From: Tubiluchus corallicola
Taxonomy: Eukaryota; Priapulida; Priapulimorpha; Priapulimorphida; Tubiluchidae
NCBI GenBank assembly: GCA_030141605.1
Contig: JAQGDQ010001003.1
Span: 1-64,000, forward strand
Direction: 5' to 3'
Length of the DNA: 64,000 nucleotides
Shown: in pieces, positions 1 to 11,600 of the stretch
Layout of the letters: each line of letters opens with the position of its first letter
Numbering within the stretch: the stretch's first letter is position 1
The notes under the pieces: generated by a model
Seen by the model: only the letters and a program-made list of their open reading frames with translations
Told to the model about the DNA's origin: nothing
Databases searched by the model: none
Translations under genes and position numbers: made by a program

Positions 1-60
1 GCGAGATTAATTTCTTTGTCAAATATTTGCTTGCTTATAGTAGTTTTTTCTTTACGGAAC
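1..60. other. Unique sequence before palindrome
   Basis: AT-rich sequence that does not pair with the right flank of the palindrome. No gene seen. It should be intronic to the SESTD1-like gene, whose first visible exon begins at 8435 in mid-protein. Confidence 0.4.
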
Positions 61-115
61 ACTGAAAAATATCATTTTGAAGTACATAACATACTCTAAA
101 CTATAAATAACATTC

Positions 116-620
116 TGTAGCGGATAGCCCTATAGGCTGAATAGGCTGAAGCCTAAGGCCCGGGATCAAAAGGGGCCCGGCAAAATAAAACGAAAAAAAT
201 TTTTTTTTGTAAAAAAAATAAATTGACAAAAGAGCAAGGGGCCCGCCAAAATAAAATATAGAAAAAAGTTTTTTTTCAAAAGTCAGTCACTATATTTCAA
301 ATCGGGTTTACACAAATCAAGTTTACACAATTTAAGTTTACACAATTCACGTTTACACAGTTTAAGTTTAAGTTCAAAATTTCAGTTTCCGAATTTTTCT
401 GGGGGCAAAGTCAGTTATAATTTCTGAAAAGTCCATTTTTTTCACATATTGACTCAATATTTTATCACAATCGGTGGGCAAAAACTCACAAAATTAAACA
501 AACTTACAAACGACGAGAGCTCCACAAAAACACGTCAGCTCAGCAGTGTAGCAACATTTAAAAGGCCCGTTCCAAGCTCAAGCCTAAGGCCCATAAAATC
601 ATAATCCGCCGCTGAATAGG
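116..620. mobile_element. Nested GGCCC-rich DNA-transposon-like insert (left arm)
   Basis: The segment is bounded by TAGCGGATAGCCC on the left and TAATCCGCCGCTG on the right, so the ends resemble an inverted CAGCGGCGGA/TAGCGGA repeat. CCTAAGGCCC near both ends adds further inverted symmetry. A copy of about 55 bases (TGAAAAATATCATTTTGAAG and following) flanks it on both sides, at 61-115 and 685-736. This resembles hAT-type non-autonomous elements, but no coding sequence is present and no 8-bp target duplication was established. The mirror copy is at about 6446-6945. Confidence 0.45.
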
Positions 621-2383
621 ACGCCGTCATACAGAATTTATATAATAATTACTACAATCAGTAACAGTTGTAGGTATTCGGCTACTGAAAAATATCATTT
701 TGAAGTACATAACATACTCTAAACTATAAATAACATTAAGTACGTAAAAGCACGCGTATTGTTTTAATTATTCTGCTATTAAGTTTGCTCTCATAAATTC
801 GCCAACTTTGGCTCATAAACTTACATGGCAAGCCAAGTAGCCATTATGGGTACAATTGTTTTTATTTGATTATTGTTACAAAAATATTAATATTGCAAAA
901 ACTATTATGAAAGTGCAAAGTCTAGTTTAAGGGGTAGCATTACGGGTAATAAGTTGAAGGATGATATCCAATAATTCTGGTGAAACTGTTTTCAACTGTT
1001 ACCGTATAGTTGACTAATGTTCACATGTTTGACTATCTGAATAAGTACATCCATAGGCGTATGAGCCATGGGGCTGGAGTGTCTGCAGCCGCCCCATCCC
1101 CCCCACCCCACCCCCCAGATTCGAGCAAGCACATTTTTTCGCACAACCACCAGTTTTTTCGGACAGTTTTATAAAAATAAAATAATATTTTTCTAAAAGG
1201 AAATCTCAAAAATTGTCCTTGCCGCCAAATGAAATGTCCAAAATCCGTGTTGTCGTAATTTTTTATCATGGAGTAGGGTGAGGCAATTCCCTACACGAAA
1301 CTTTTTTCGAGTTGGCGCTGTATTTCTCAGGCAAAAGCTGGCTCAGATCTTGTAATGCTTGTGGACCTAGTAGTTAAGGACCTATTATCTGTTATCAACG
1401 GGCAACGGCGGCTTGTAGCTAAACTTACTGTGGGGTGCTGCTTCAGAAAATTTTTAGCCATTGTTTTAATACCGTGTAAAACGTAACATAGGTAATTTTA
1501 ATGTTGTAGTTATATTTGAAGATCAGGTGTTGAACGGGCTCTTTTCTTGACTGTAACTTTCTCTTGGAAAGACAACTGTGAAATATTAAGCTGTTGTAAT
1601 TCACTTACAGTCACAGAACTTATTTCCTGGGATGCAAGGCATCGATTATTAAATAATTTATGTTTTAAACACACACGCTAAGTTTACGCTTTATTATATC
1701 CACGAATATGACGGTACACGGTAAGCACGTGGCAATTGCTACAGTGATAGAAACAGTACTTTTCTACCTAGCAGCAGACGCTGGTGCACAGCCATGTGAG
1801 CATGCGCACATCAGTCAAACACCATGTTGCTTGGGCTGTGAAGCAAATTGTGCTTCCTTCGCATACTCTAGCTCCCCCACAAGTATAGAAAAAGAACTAA
1901 AGAAAAAAGACTTATTATACTGAATATTATCGATTATATTGAGTGAAAATATGGGGAGCTGCAGTTCCACAGTACCTACACACGAGTCGCCACTGCTAAC
2001 GCGATCGGAAGTAATCCAGGTTATTTTTTTTTAGGTATCCAGGACCCATTTTTTTATTTTTTATTTGACCTTTATACATATATTACAATTGTATAAAAGA
2101 AAGAATCGGCAGGCGCATGCGCACTTACGCTGAAACTATCAGACATAAACAGATGCACAAAACTAAAGTTTATGAAAACAATTCCCTAAAATTGAATATC
2201 TCTCATTAAAAAGCTCCTAATAAAATGTACCTAAATATGAATTATACACTGTATACAACACGTTTTATGCAATAATTCGATTTGGAGAAACCCAATTACG
2301 CCAATGACAATCTTACATTTTTCAGATAAAGTTGCAATAGGGCAGTAAATTAACATTAGCTAATCATTTAGTGAAAACTGACG

Positions 2384-3065
2384 TTTAAAGCACAAGAACC
2401 CCCCCCCCATACTTAAGCTTAAAAAATTCGTCTCGAAATTTTATACCACTTATTACTTTTTTGTAAGCATGGCTTGCATCGGCAGTAACGCTGTATAAAA
2501 CGTGTAAATTTAAACTCCCGTGATGACCATTAGGCGTTAGGCGCCACCATTTTAATGGTAGGTCGTTTGAAACAAGTTTTGATAACATCGAGTAAAGCTT
2601 GAAAAAATAATCAGAGCATTCGTAGCATACATGTTGCTAATTAAGTAAAATTTTAAATTACTATATCTTGTCAATAAGATTAAAAATAAGTTTTTGGCTA
2701 GCGAGTGGCGCACCCTGGAGGATGAGTCAGCGACATTTTACCAATTGGCACAAACATTTTAAATTATTAGTCTACTTACATATGTCCTTCCAACAGGTAA
2801 GTGAGATGCTAAGTAATATAGATTTGCACGGAAAGTTTTTTAGGTCATAATTTAACATTACGTTTTCTTCCCCTGATTCAGTGATGTCATGTATTGGCAC
2901 CGTCGGAACAGTATCGCCGGAAATTTAAAATGCAAACAAACGAAAATTGCTTTCAACGCGAATACGATATGTGCATAAAATTGCTGTAAAGTAATGTAAT
3001 ATTTAAAGGCGATTTTTCCGAAGCCTACTTCAGGAGCCCCTTTTCTCGTCTTTTAAAAGATTAGG
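2384..3065 (+). mobile_element. MITE family A, copy in left arm
   Basis: It begins TTTAAAGCACAAGAA and ends near CCCCTTTTCTCGTCTTTTAA, giving inverted ends of the form TTAAARVMCAAGAAAA next to TTAA. Related copies lie at 3997-4679 (mirror), 17677-17886 (internally deleted), 22005-22581, 26705-26954 (minus) and 57927-58380. It has no transposase. TTAA-bounded ends would fit a piggyBac-type non-autonomous element, but that assignment is inference. Confidence 0.6.
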
Positions 3066-3250
3066 CCCATTAACTGCATTAGCACAGGTCGGCGACCTAA
3101 AATTATTGTTTTTTACAGAAGGAACTATAGATGAAGAAATGTTAATTTAACAAAATTACAATCGAGTTCAATTTTTCAGAATCTGTCACTTGGCTTACAA
3201 ATGGCCATATCAGCAGAACCGACAAGGCGGGTGTACTGATTCTGTCACTT

Positions 3251-3811
3251 CGCTTACTGTTGGCACATATCAGCAGAGCTGATCCGACACACGTATCAAG
3301 GCACAGCATGTTACTGGATACAAGGCTACAGCAACACTATTGTTTAAACTGTGGACACCGTTAACGGCATTAAGATTGCATAAGGTTCACTTAAAAAGTG
3401 ACTTCATTCTTGCTGGTGGCTGACACTCTCATTTCATTTTCGTTTCGTTGCGCAAATTTTAAGTAAAATGAGTAAGTGCGTCACGGTGACGAAGTCAAAG
3501 TTAAAACTTTATTTAGCTTATAATTTCGTGATTGTTTTAGCGACCTACATTGGCTTCGTTGATATCAAGAATGGTGCTTTAATGTTCGAGAAGGCGTGGA
3601 CGTGCGAGTATTACCGAAGCGAAGTAACGAAAATAACGAAACTACTGTACGATAGCGAAGTGCAATATGACGTCATCTATAACTTTATGCGTAGCGTTGA
3701 AGCAAGTGATGCAAAACCAACATGGCAGTGACGTCACTGATGTAACTCTCGTCACCCAGGCAACCGTGGACAATCTGCCATATTTGATATTGTTGAGTCA
3801 GCGTTGGCAAG
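3251..3811. other. Spacer of the large palindrome
   Basis: The sequence is unpaired. Its left edge continues a short tandem repeat: CTGTCACTT followed by CAGCAGA recurs at 3184 and 3242. An 87-codon open frame at 3468-3731 (+) starts MSKCVTVTKSKLKLYLAYNF. It has no recognisable domain, and a similar length is possible by chance, so it is not called as a gene. Confidence 0.5.
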
Positions 3812-3996
3812 AAGTGACAGAATCAGTACACCCGCCTTGTCGGTTCTGCTGATATGGCCATTTGTAAGCCAAGTGACAGATTCTGAAAAATTGAACTCGA
3901 TTGTAATTTTGTTAAATTAACATTTCTTCATCTATAGTTCCTTCTGTAAAAAACAATAATTTTAGGTCGCCGACCTGTGCTAATGCAGTTAATGGG

Positions 3997-4679
3997 CCTA
4001 ATCTTTTAAAAGACGAGAAAAGGGGCTCCTGAAGTAGGCTTCGGAAAAATCGCCTTTAAATATTACATTACTTTACAGCAATTTTATGCACATATCGTAT
4101 TCGCGTTGAAAGCAATTTTCGTTTGTTTGCATTTTAAATTTCCGGCGATACTGTTCCGACGGTGCCAATACATGACATCACTGAATCAGGGGAAGAAAAC
4201 GTAATGTTAAATTATGACCTAAAAAACTTTCCGTGCAAATCTATATTACTTAGCATCTCACTTACCTGTTGGAAGGACATATGTAAGTAGACTAATAATT
4301 TAAAATGTTTGTGCCAATTGGTAAAATGTCGCTGACTCATCCTCCAGGGTGCGCCACTCGCTAGCCAAAAACTTATTTTTAATCTTATTGACAAGATATA
4401 GTAATTTAAAATTTTACTTAATTAGCAACATGTATGCTACGAATGCTCTGATTATTTTTTCAAGCTTTACTCGATGTTATCAAAACTTGTTTCAAACGAC
4501 CTACCATTAAAATGGTGGCGCCTAACGCCTAATGGTCATCACGGGAGTTTAAATTTACACGTTTTATACAGCGTTACTGCCGATGCAAGCCATGCTTACA
4601 AAAAAGTAATAAGTGGTATAAAATTTCGAGACGAATTTTTTAAGCTTAAGTATGGGGGGGGGGTTCTTGTGCTTTAAAC
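3997..4679 (-). mobile_element. MITE family A, mirror copy in right arm
   Basis: This is the reverse complement of the 2384-3065 copy, shared because the whole arm is duplicated. Confidence 0.6.
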
Positions 4680-5945
4680 GTCAGTTTTCACTAAATGATT
4701 AGCTAATGTTAATTTACTGCCCTATTGCAACTTTATCTGAAAAATGTAAGATTGTCATTGGCGTAATTGGGTTTCTCCAAATCGAATTATTGCATAAAAC
4801 GTGTTGTATACAGTGTATAATTCATATTTAGGTACATTTTATTAGGAGCTTTTTAATGAGAGATATTCAATTTTAGGGAATTGTTTTCATAAACTTTAGT
4901 TTTGTGCATCTGTTTATGTCTGATAGTTTCAGCGTAAGTGCGCATGCGCCTGCCGATTCTTTCTTTTATACAATTGTAATATATGTATAAAGGTCAAATA
5001 AAAAATAAAAAAATGGGTCCTGGATACCTAAAAAAAAATAACCTGGATTACTTCCGATCGCGTTAGCAGTGGCGACTCGTGTGTAGGTACTGTGGAACTG
5101 CAGCTCCCCATATTTTCACTCAATATAATCGATAATATTCAGTATAATAAGTCTTTTTTCTTTAGTTCTTTTTCTATACTTGTGGGGGAGCTAGAGTATG
5201 CGAAGGAAGCACAATTTGCTTCACAGCCCAAGCAACATGGTGTTTGACGGATGTGCGCATGCTCACATGGCTGTGCACCAGCGTCTGCTGCTAGGTAGAA
5301 AAGTACTGTTTCTATCACTGTAGCAATTGCCACGTGCTTACCGTGTACCGTCATATTCGTGGATATAATAAAGCGTAAACTTAGCGTGTGTGTTTAAAAC
5401 ATAAATTATTTAATAATCGATGCCTTGCACCCCAGGAAATAAGTTCTGTGACTCTAAGTGAATTACAACAGCTTAATATTTCACAGTTGTCTTTCCAAGA
5501 GAAAGTTACAGTCAGGAAAAGAGCCCGTTCAACACCTGATCTTCAAATATGACTACAACATTAAAATTACCTATGTTACGTTTTACACGGTATTAAAACA
5601 ATGGCTAAAAATTTTCTGAAGCAGCACCCCACAGTAAGTTTAGCTACAAGCCGCCGTTGCCCGTTGATAACAGATAATAGGTCCTTAACTACTAGGTCCA
5701 CAAGCATTACAAGATCTGAGCCAGCTTTTGCCTGAGAAATACAGCGCCAACTCGAAAAAAGTTTCGTGTAGGGAATTGCCTCACCCTACTCCATGATAAA
5801 AAATTACGACAACACGGATTTTGGACATTTCATTTGGCGGCAAGGACAATTTTTGAGATTTCCTTTTAGAAAAATATTATTTTATTTTTATAAAACTGTC
5901 CGAAAAAACTGGTGGTTGTGCGAAAAAATGTGCTTGCTCGAATCT

Positions 5946-5970
5946 GGGGGGTGGGGTGGGGGGGATGGGG
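5946..5970 (+). other. G-quadruplex-capable G-run cluster
   Basis: Four G-runs of four to seven bases (GGGGGG T GGGG T GGGGGGG AT GGGG) lie within 25 bases. The complementary C-rich copy is at 1092-1116 in the other palindrome arm. The sequence satisfies the usual G4 pattern; whether it folds is not known. Confidence 0.6.
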
Positions 5971-7004
5971 CGGCTGCAGACACTCCAGCCCCATGGCTCA
6001 TACGCCTATGGATGTACTTATTCAGATAGTCAAACATGTGAACATTAGTCAACTATACGGTAACAGTTGAAAACAGTTTCACCAGAATTATTGGATATCA
6101 TCCTTCAACTTATTACCCGTAATGCTACCCCTTAAACTAGACTTTGCACTTTCATAATAGTTTTTGCAATATTAATATTTTTGTAACAATAATCAAATAA
6201 AAACAATTGTACCCATAATGGCTACTTGGCTTGCCATGTAAGTTTATGAGCCAAAGTTGGCGAATTTATGAGAGCAAACTTAATAGCAGAATAATTAAAA
6301 CAATACGCGTGCTTTTACGTACTTAATGTTATTTATAGTTTAGAGTATGTTATGTACTTCAAAATGATATTTTTCAGTAGCCGAATACCTACAACTGTTA
6401 CTGATTGTAGTAATTATTATATAAATTCTGTATGACGGCGTCCTATTCAGCGGCGGATTATGATTTTATGGGCCTTAGGCTTGAGCTTGGGACGGGCCTT
6501 TTAAATGTTGCTACACTGCTGAGCTGACGTGTTTTTGTGGAGCTCTCGTCGTTTGTAAGTTTGTTTAATTTTGTGAGTTTTTGCCCACCGATTGTGATAA
6601 AATATTGAGTCAGATATGTTGAAAAAAATGGACTTTTCAGAAATTATAACTGACTTTGCCCCCAGAAAAATTCGGAAACTGAAATTTTTGAACTTAAACT
6701 TAAACTGTGTAAACGTGAATTGTGTAAACTTAAATTGTGTAAACTTGATTTGTGTAAACCCGATTTGAAATATAGTGACTGACTTTTGAAAAAAAACTTT
6801 TTTCTATATTTTATTTTGGCGGGCCCCTTGCTCTTTTGTCAATTTATTTTTTTTACAAAAAAAAATTTTTTTCGTTTTATTTTGCCGGGCCCCTTTTGAT
6901 CCCGGGCCTTAGGCTTCAGCCTATTCAGCCTATAGGGCTATCCGCTACAGAATGTTATTTATAGTTTAGAGTATGTTATGTACTTCAAAATGATATTTTT
7001 CAGT

Positions 7005-7422
7005 AGCCGAATACCTACAACTGTTACTGATTGTAGTAATTATTGCATAAGTTATGTGTGACTGCATCCTATTGTTAATTGAAGTTTTCTAGCTGTTTAT
7101 TAATATTTTACGTTTCTAAATGAAGAATAAAGGAAGCTGAATACTGATTATTGAAATGCTTGATTATTGAAACACGTTACCTTGTCTGAAAGAACCATGA
7201 TATAATAGTATACAATTAATAATTTATGAATATTCATAAGAAAAAGGTACTGTTAAAATAAATGAAACACTTACCACGCAGTTTACAAGTGATTCAAATT
7301 TACTGATTTTTATTAAAGAACGCCATTAAACGCTAATGAATGAATGCTAATTCATAAACACTTACCAGACACAAACTTAAGACGAATCCACTCAGGTAGT
7401 GCATGATGATCTTCTGAGTATC
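7005..7422. other. AT-rich intronic sequence, no gene seen
   Basis: The first about 70 bases (7005-7075) match, as a reverse complement, the sequence inside the left arm at about 620-684, so part of the palindrome edge is itself duplicated. Nothing coding was recognised. Confidence 0.4.
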
Positions 7423-7503
7423 TGTATATATATATATATATGTATATACATGTGTATATACGTATACATATATGTATATATATATATATATATATGTATA
7501 TAA
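7423..7503. repeat. TA/TATG microsatellite
   Basis: Runs of TATATA interspersed with TGTATA and CATG. Simple low-complexity DNA. Confidence 0.9.
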
Positions 7504-7520
7504 GTAGGCAATTGGGAGTA

Positions 7521-7906
7521 CAGTGTTTCCTCTCTACTTCGCAGTTCGTTTATCGCCGACTCGCTGTTTCACGGGTTTTCAGAAATATTAATGTAAAATA
7601 TTTATCGCAGTATTTTCGCTGTTTCGCGGGTTTTTGCGGCACTCCGTGAAAATTACGTATCTAGGTTTAAGAGTTTAAAACATTTTTCTGAACATTTAAG
7701 TAAAGTTTTTTAAAAGGTACATGTACAGTATGGGAAAACTCATTCACGGAATGGGAAAGTGTTATGTATAAGAGTGTGGGGAGGGTTTATAAAGACTTAA
7801 AATAATTTATAACTACTAAAATAAGTATAGCGTTCCTACTTCGCGGAAATTCACTTATCGCGGGTGGGCCTGGAACGGAACACTCGCGATAAGTCAGGGA
7901 ACACTG
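7521..7906 (+). mobile_element. Tigger/pogo-like MITE (family C), copy 1
   Basis: It starts CAGTGTTTCCTCTCTACTTC and ends GTCAGGGAACACTG, and a TA dinucleotide flanks both ends as a target duplication. The interior carries TTCGTTTATCGC and CACTTATCGCGGGTGGGCC motifs shared with the second copy at 29848-30352. The CAGTGTTCCCTC terminus and TA target fit the pogo/Tigger branch of Tc1-mariner. There is no transposase frame, so it is non-autonomous. Confidence 0.8.
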
Positions 7907-8434
7907 TATTATTTGTCAGCACACCACAAGCAGTTTAGATAGTAAAGTGCACGTCTATAAAAAAACAACTAGTTTTATTTGAAATTGACGAATTTTCGGA
8001 AAAAGGTAGAGAGTCCAGATTGAGAGGACAAAAATGGCATCTGGGTAAAAAATGAAAAACGGCAAATGACACTTTTTTTGATATGCAATTTTAGAAAACC
8101 AAATTAGGAAGATGGATAGGGGATTTAACTACGGAACAGTTGTTTTGTTGTTGCTTCCTGAATTATTACTGCTGCTTTTCAAACAATTTTCATAACAATT
8201 TTTTGTTACAGGCACTTAAAAACATTTACAGGTAGAACACCGCAACTCGATTAAAACTTAAAACTTTTGATTTACATAATTAAAAATCGTGCCAAACGTT
8301 TATACACGATTTTTTAACTAATCGTAAATTGAAAGTTTTAATAAATTTGTGCTGTTTCCGTGTTCTGATCGAGTGGTTCGTCGCTAGTTTATTTGCGAAT
8401 ACAACAATATGAAGGTTTTTGTTTTGTCTTACAG
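7907..8434. other. Intron sequence ahead of first visible exon
   Basis: AT-rich, ending in a polypyrimidine tract and acceptor TTTTGTCTTACAG at 8422-8434. No other feature was recognised. Confidence 0.5.
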
Positions 8435-8655
8435 GGAAGCTGTTGCTGGAGAGGTTGCAGTTTGATAACGAGTCGGGTTTTCGAACGACGGACGCCTCCG
8501 ACACGCTGGACAACAAGCTGATGCGCGCGGACGTCCAGCAGTCCATCGAGCAACTCTTTCACAAGCAGGCGAAATTGCGGGAATACTGGGAGGATCGGGC
8601 GGAACGACTGCAGTACAAAGTCGATTTGACTCACCTGGAGGAAGGAATGCAGAAG
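8435..8655 (+). CDS. SESTD1: SESTD1-like exon 1 (first visible)
   Basis: Acceptor TTACAG at 8429-8434, donor AAG|GTATGT. The first two bases complete a codon, so the preceding intron is phase 1; the exon ends in phase 0. It encodes GKLLLERLQFDNESGF through THLEEGMQK, corresponding to the start of the first spectrin repeat (GHELLSELQQRRF in vertebrates, from memory). Higher GC and codon-like composition set it apart from the flanks. Confidence 0.85.
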
Positions 8656-11600
8656 GTATGTGTTTGATGGTTTGTGTGGGTGGTGTCAGTAGGAGGGTGC
8701 CAGAATGCCAATTATAGGGGACATAGGAGATGGAATCAGCTTTTTATTTTTTTGTTAAAACTTATTATAATCTTTGATGGCAATTGACAGTGCGCTGCTT
8801 CTCTGCAGTTGACAACTGACATCACTGGTGAAAAAATGGATGCTCGATTCAATTCAATTCAATTTATTTATTAACTCCGTAAGAATTATCAAAATACAGT
8901 ATTAGGAATACATGGAATACTATGTAACAATGGAGAAGGGCAGCGAGGAACCCACAGGCTATCTAGTCAGCCAGCCATAAATAGCTAGGATTAAGTAAAA
9001 TTAATTTTGGCACCGTTCTCAATTTAAATTTGAATTCTGTTGATGTAAGAGGAGAGATCAGGTGTGAAATGGTAATAGTAGCTGCCATTCTCTTGAAAAC
9101 TGTAACGCAACTGCTGAACTTCGTAACTTTCCGGAAGCGCATCGTGGCTTTTCGTAAGCGCGTCGTGGCTTTCCCTAAGCGCGTCGTGGCTTTCCGTAAG
9201 CGCATCGTGGCTTTCCGTGAGCGCATCGTGGCTTTCCGTGAGCGCATCGTGGCTTTCCGTGAGCGCATCGTGGCTTTCCGTAAGCGCATCGTGACTTTCC
9301 GTAGGAGCGTCGTGGCTTTCCCTAAGCGCGTCGTGGCTTTCCGTAAGTGCATCGTGGCTTTCCGTGAGCGCATCGTGGCTTTCCGTAAGCGCATCGTGGC
9401 TTTCCGTAAGCGCATCGTGGCTTTCCGTAAGCGCATCGTGACTTTCCGTAGGAGCGTCGTGGCTTTCCGTAAGTGCATCGTGACTTTCCGTAAGCGCATC
9501 GTGGCTTTCCGTAGACGCATCGTGGCTTTCCGTAAGCGCGCCGTGGCTTTCCGTAGGCGCGTCGTGGCTTTCCGTAAGTGCATCGTGACTTTCCGTAAGC
9601 GCATCGTGGCTTTCCGTAAGCGCATCGTGGCTTTCCGTAAGCGCATCGTGACTTTCCGTAGGAGCGTCGTGGCTTTCCCTAAGCGCGTCGTGGCTTTCCG
9701 TAAGTGCATCGTGGCTTTCCGTGAGCGCGTCGTGGCTTTCCGTAAGCGCATCGTGGCTTTCCGTAGGCGCGTCGTGGCTTTCCGTAAGTGCATCGTGACT
9801 TTCCGTAAGCGCGTCGTGGCTTTCCGTAAGCGCGTCGTGGCTTTCCGTAAGCGCATCGTGACTTTCCGTAAGCGCATCGTGGCTTTCCGTAAGCGCGTCG
9901 TGGCTTTCCGTAAGCGCGCGCGGTGCTGAAACTAATTCAAACTCTTGCAACTTACCTAACGTTCGTGTATCACAAAATTAGCTATCTAATTTTTCTGTAA
10001 AAACTTATTATACTTCGACGTAGACTGACTGGACGCTACTTTTCTTCAGGACGAATGACGTCATTGGAAGAAGAATGGGCAGTGAAAATGAAAGCACCCA
10101 AGCATGAAGTGATCATGACTTTAAAGTGATTTTACTAATTGCACGAGGCACTTATCACACTTTTATTATTAAATCTTTCTAGCATTTTCCACGAACGTTG
10201 AATTAAGCCTAAGTTTCAAGAAAGGTTGACTTTTCCTTTAAAGAAGAAGCATTGTGAGATTTCACCGAATTGAATTTAGCTGTGTTGCCTTTTATAATGA
10301 ACTGACAAAGAAGTGGAGAGGGGGAATTCCAGGTATTCTTCCAAGCCTGGATTGATTCGAACAGTATTTTTTTGGGTCTTAGCGTTTTTAGTGCACGATG
10401 TTTAGCGTTTTTTTAGTTTGCTCGTTTAAGCAGAATGTGCACTCTGTCAGTCAGGCACTTGCGTCTCTCCCACCAGGTGGCACATTCTGTCCTTTTGGAT
10501 AATGCAGTGTTAGTCATTCTGACGTGTTTCGGTTCTCTTGCAGGTAGTTGTCTAATGTCTTTATCTGCCCTACCAAATGTCTTTGTTGGCCCTACCAAGT
10601 GTCTTTATCTACCGTACCGAATGTCCAAGTGTCTTTATCTACCGTACCGAATGTCTTTATCTGCCCTACCAAATGTCTTTGTTGGCCCTACCAAGTGTCT
10701 TTATCTACCGTACCGAATGTCCAAGTGTCTTTATCTACCGTACCGAGTGTCTTTATCTGCCCTACCAAATGTCTTTGTTGGCCCTACCAAGTGTCTTTAT
10801 CTACCGTACCGAATGTCCTTATCTGCTCTACCAAATGTCTTTGTTGGCCCTACCAAGTGTCTTTATCTACCGTACCGAATGTCCTTATCTGCCCTACCAA
10901 GTGTCTTTATCTACCGTACCGAGTGTCTTTATCTGCCCTACCAAATGTCTTTGTTGGCCCTACCAAGTGTCTTTATCTACCGTACCAAATGTCTTTATCT
11001 GCCCTACCAAAAGTCTTTGTTGGCCCTACCAAGTGTCTTTATCTGCCAAACCGAATGTCCTTATCTGCCTTACCAAATGTCTTTATCTGCCCTACCGAAT
11101 GTCCTTGTCTTCCCTACCGAATGTCTTTATCTACCCTACCGAATGTCTTTGTCCTCCATACCAAATGTCTTTATCTGCCCTACCGAATGTCCTTTTCTGT
11201 CCTTTCGGATGATGCAGTGCTAGTCATTCTGATGTGTTTCGGTTCTTTTGCAGGTAGTTGATTGGATACTAGGCGAAGGTGAAACGTTGCTGTCCGTTCC
11301 GCAGGACATTGGCGATTGTTACGAAATAGCAGAGGAACTCAGGGAGCAACACGAGGAAATGGAGATGGAGTGTACCGTGAGTTGTTTATTTGTTTGTTTT
11401 GTTTCCTTATTTGTTATTTGTGTGCTTGCATACCGAAACCGTCCATAAGTTGGCATAGTTAAAACTATGTTATAATGCTTCAAAGTAGAATAACCCAAAA
11501 ATTTGGTAAAAATAAATCAATTTTTTGTGTTTTATAAAAACCAATGCTAAATATGTTGGAGTTTTATATTCTAGCATAACGTTTTTAAGAAAGTCTTCAA

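Larger units (their letters stand above)
61..7004. repeat. 7 kb near-perfect inverted repeat (palindrome)
   Basis: The left arm (about 61-3250) is the reverse complement of the right arm (about 3812-7004) around a spacer of about 560 bases; paired positions sum to about 7062. I saw only scattered differences, for example near 1551/5513, 1638/5428, 1815/5250 and 430/6620. The arms include a MITE of family A (about 2384-3065 and 3997-4679) and a nested GGCCC-rich element (about 116-620 and 6446-6945), so these insertions predate the inverted duplication. No credible gene is present; the short open frames are mirrored in both arms. It could be a real segmental inverted duplication, a giant foldback element, or an assembly artefact from a hairpin read. 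The scattered differences argue mildly against a pure artefact. Confidence 0.93.

Noticed and set aside
3468-3731. 87-residue frame in the palindrome spacer
   Set aside because: No domain and no homologue that I recognise. The length is possible by chance; kept only as a note.
8963-9950. Overlapping ~300-residue open frames on both strands (RLRKAT, ALTESHD and FRKRIVA repeats)
   Set aside because: All arise from a 21-bp tandem repeat without stops in several frames. There is no start context, domain or splice signal. The region is intronic.
10435-11261. Three overlapping forward frames of LYLPYRMSLSALPNVF type, and similar frames at 15897-16807
   Set aside because: A 22-bp unit cycles through the frames, so all stay open together; repeat artefact.
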